From positions 79,339,627-79,403,626 of the forward strand of contig OX375878.1 of NCBI GenBank assembly GCA_947359465.1: 64,000 bases of DNA, given 5' to 3'. Position 1 is the first letter of the stretch. The DNA is not shown here. Below are more model-generated notes on this DNA. The model made no database searches. It had not been told where the DNA came from and saw only the letters and a program-made list of their open reading frames with translations. Source of the DNA: Metellina segmentata. Lineage: Eukaryota; Arthropoda; Arachnida; Araneae; Tetragnathidae.

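Noticed and set aside
58084..62869. Many minus-strand frames opposite the giant exon
   Set aside because: Shadows of the long PEVK-like reading frame; composition is the reverse image of Lys/Glu codons.
1..64000. CRISPR arrays, prokaryotic operons, phage or endogenous viral genes
   Set aside because: Nothing of the kind was seen; the window is an intron-rich animal gene and repeat spacings are those of minisatellites, transposons and protein repeats.

Overview
The window is a stretch of arthropod (very probably insect) nuclear DNA that lies inside one giant muscle gene on the + strand: sallimus (sls), which encodes kettin and the invertebrate I-band titin. Both gene ends lie outside the window. 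I could chain 47 coding exons (61 to 64000) with GT..AG junctions and continuous reading frame. The AT-rich introns, the phase-1 half-Ig exons and the transposon families (SINE, hAT-like, piggyBac-like, PIF/Harbinger-like, pogo-like, mariner-type transposase) fit an insect. The species cannot be told from the sequence.

Region 1 (61-15668) holds 11 kettin-type Ig modules, numbered Ig1-Ig11 in this window. Most are preceded by the ~35-residue kettin linker that contains a II-x-D/E-x-QLP-like motif. Almost every module is split by a phase-1 intron at the same place, and the second-half exon is nearly always exactly 144 nt. Region 2 (17935-20727) is four small exons of non-Ig sequence corresponding to the unique segment near the C-terminus of kettin. 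Region 3 (21527-28855) holds four closely spaced Ig modules (Ig12-Ig15) that match, from memory of the family, the last four Ig domains of Drosophila kettin. A 7.4-kb intron follows and is a plausible place for the kettin isoform to end. Region 4 (36281-55791) holds seven more tandem Ig modules (Ig16-Ig22), separated by long transposon-rich introns. Region 5 (56657 to the window end) is one exon of more than 7.3 kb. It encodes PEVK-like elastic sequence with three successive repeat families: ~115 residues, ~170 residues, and a very regular 70-residue repeat made of two 35-residue halves.

The encoded protein runs from the Z-disc into the I-band. The Ig-linker array binds actin, the tandem Igs act as a stiff spacer, and the PEVK-like region acts as an entropic spring. 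No second host gene was found on either strand. Everything else is intronic: dispersed repeats, simple repeats, a CpG-rich island at ~37000-37620, and fragments of transposon proteins on the minus strand (LINE RNase H near 4.2-4.6 kb, a mariner-type transposase pseudogene near 47.6-48.2 kb).
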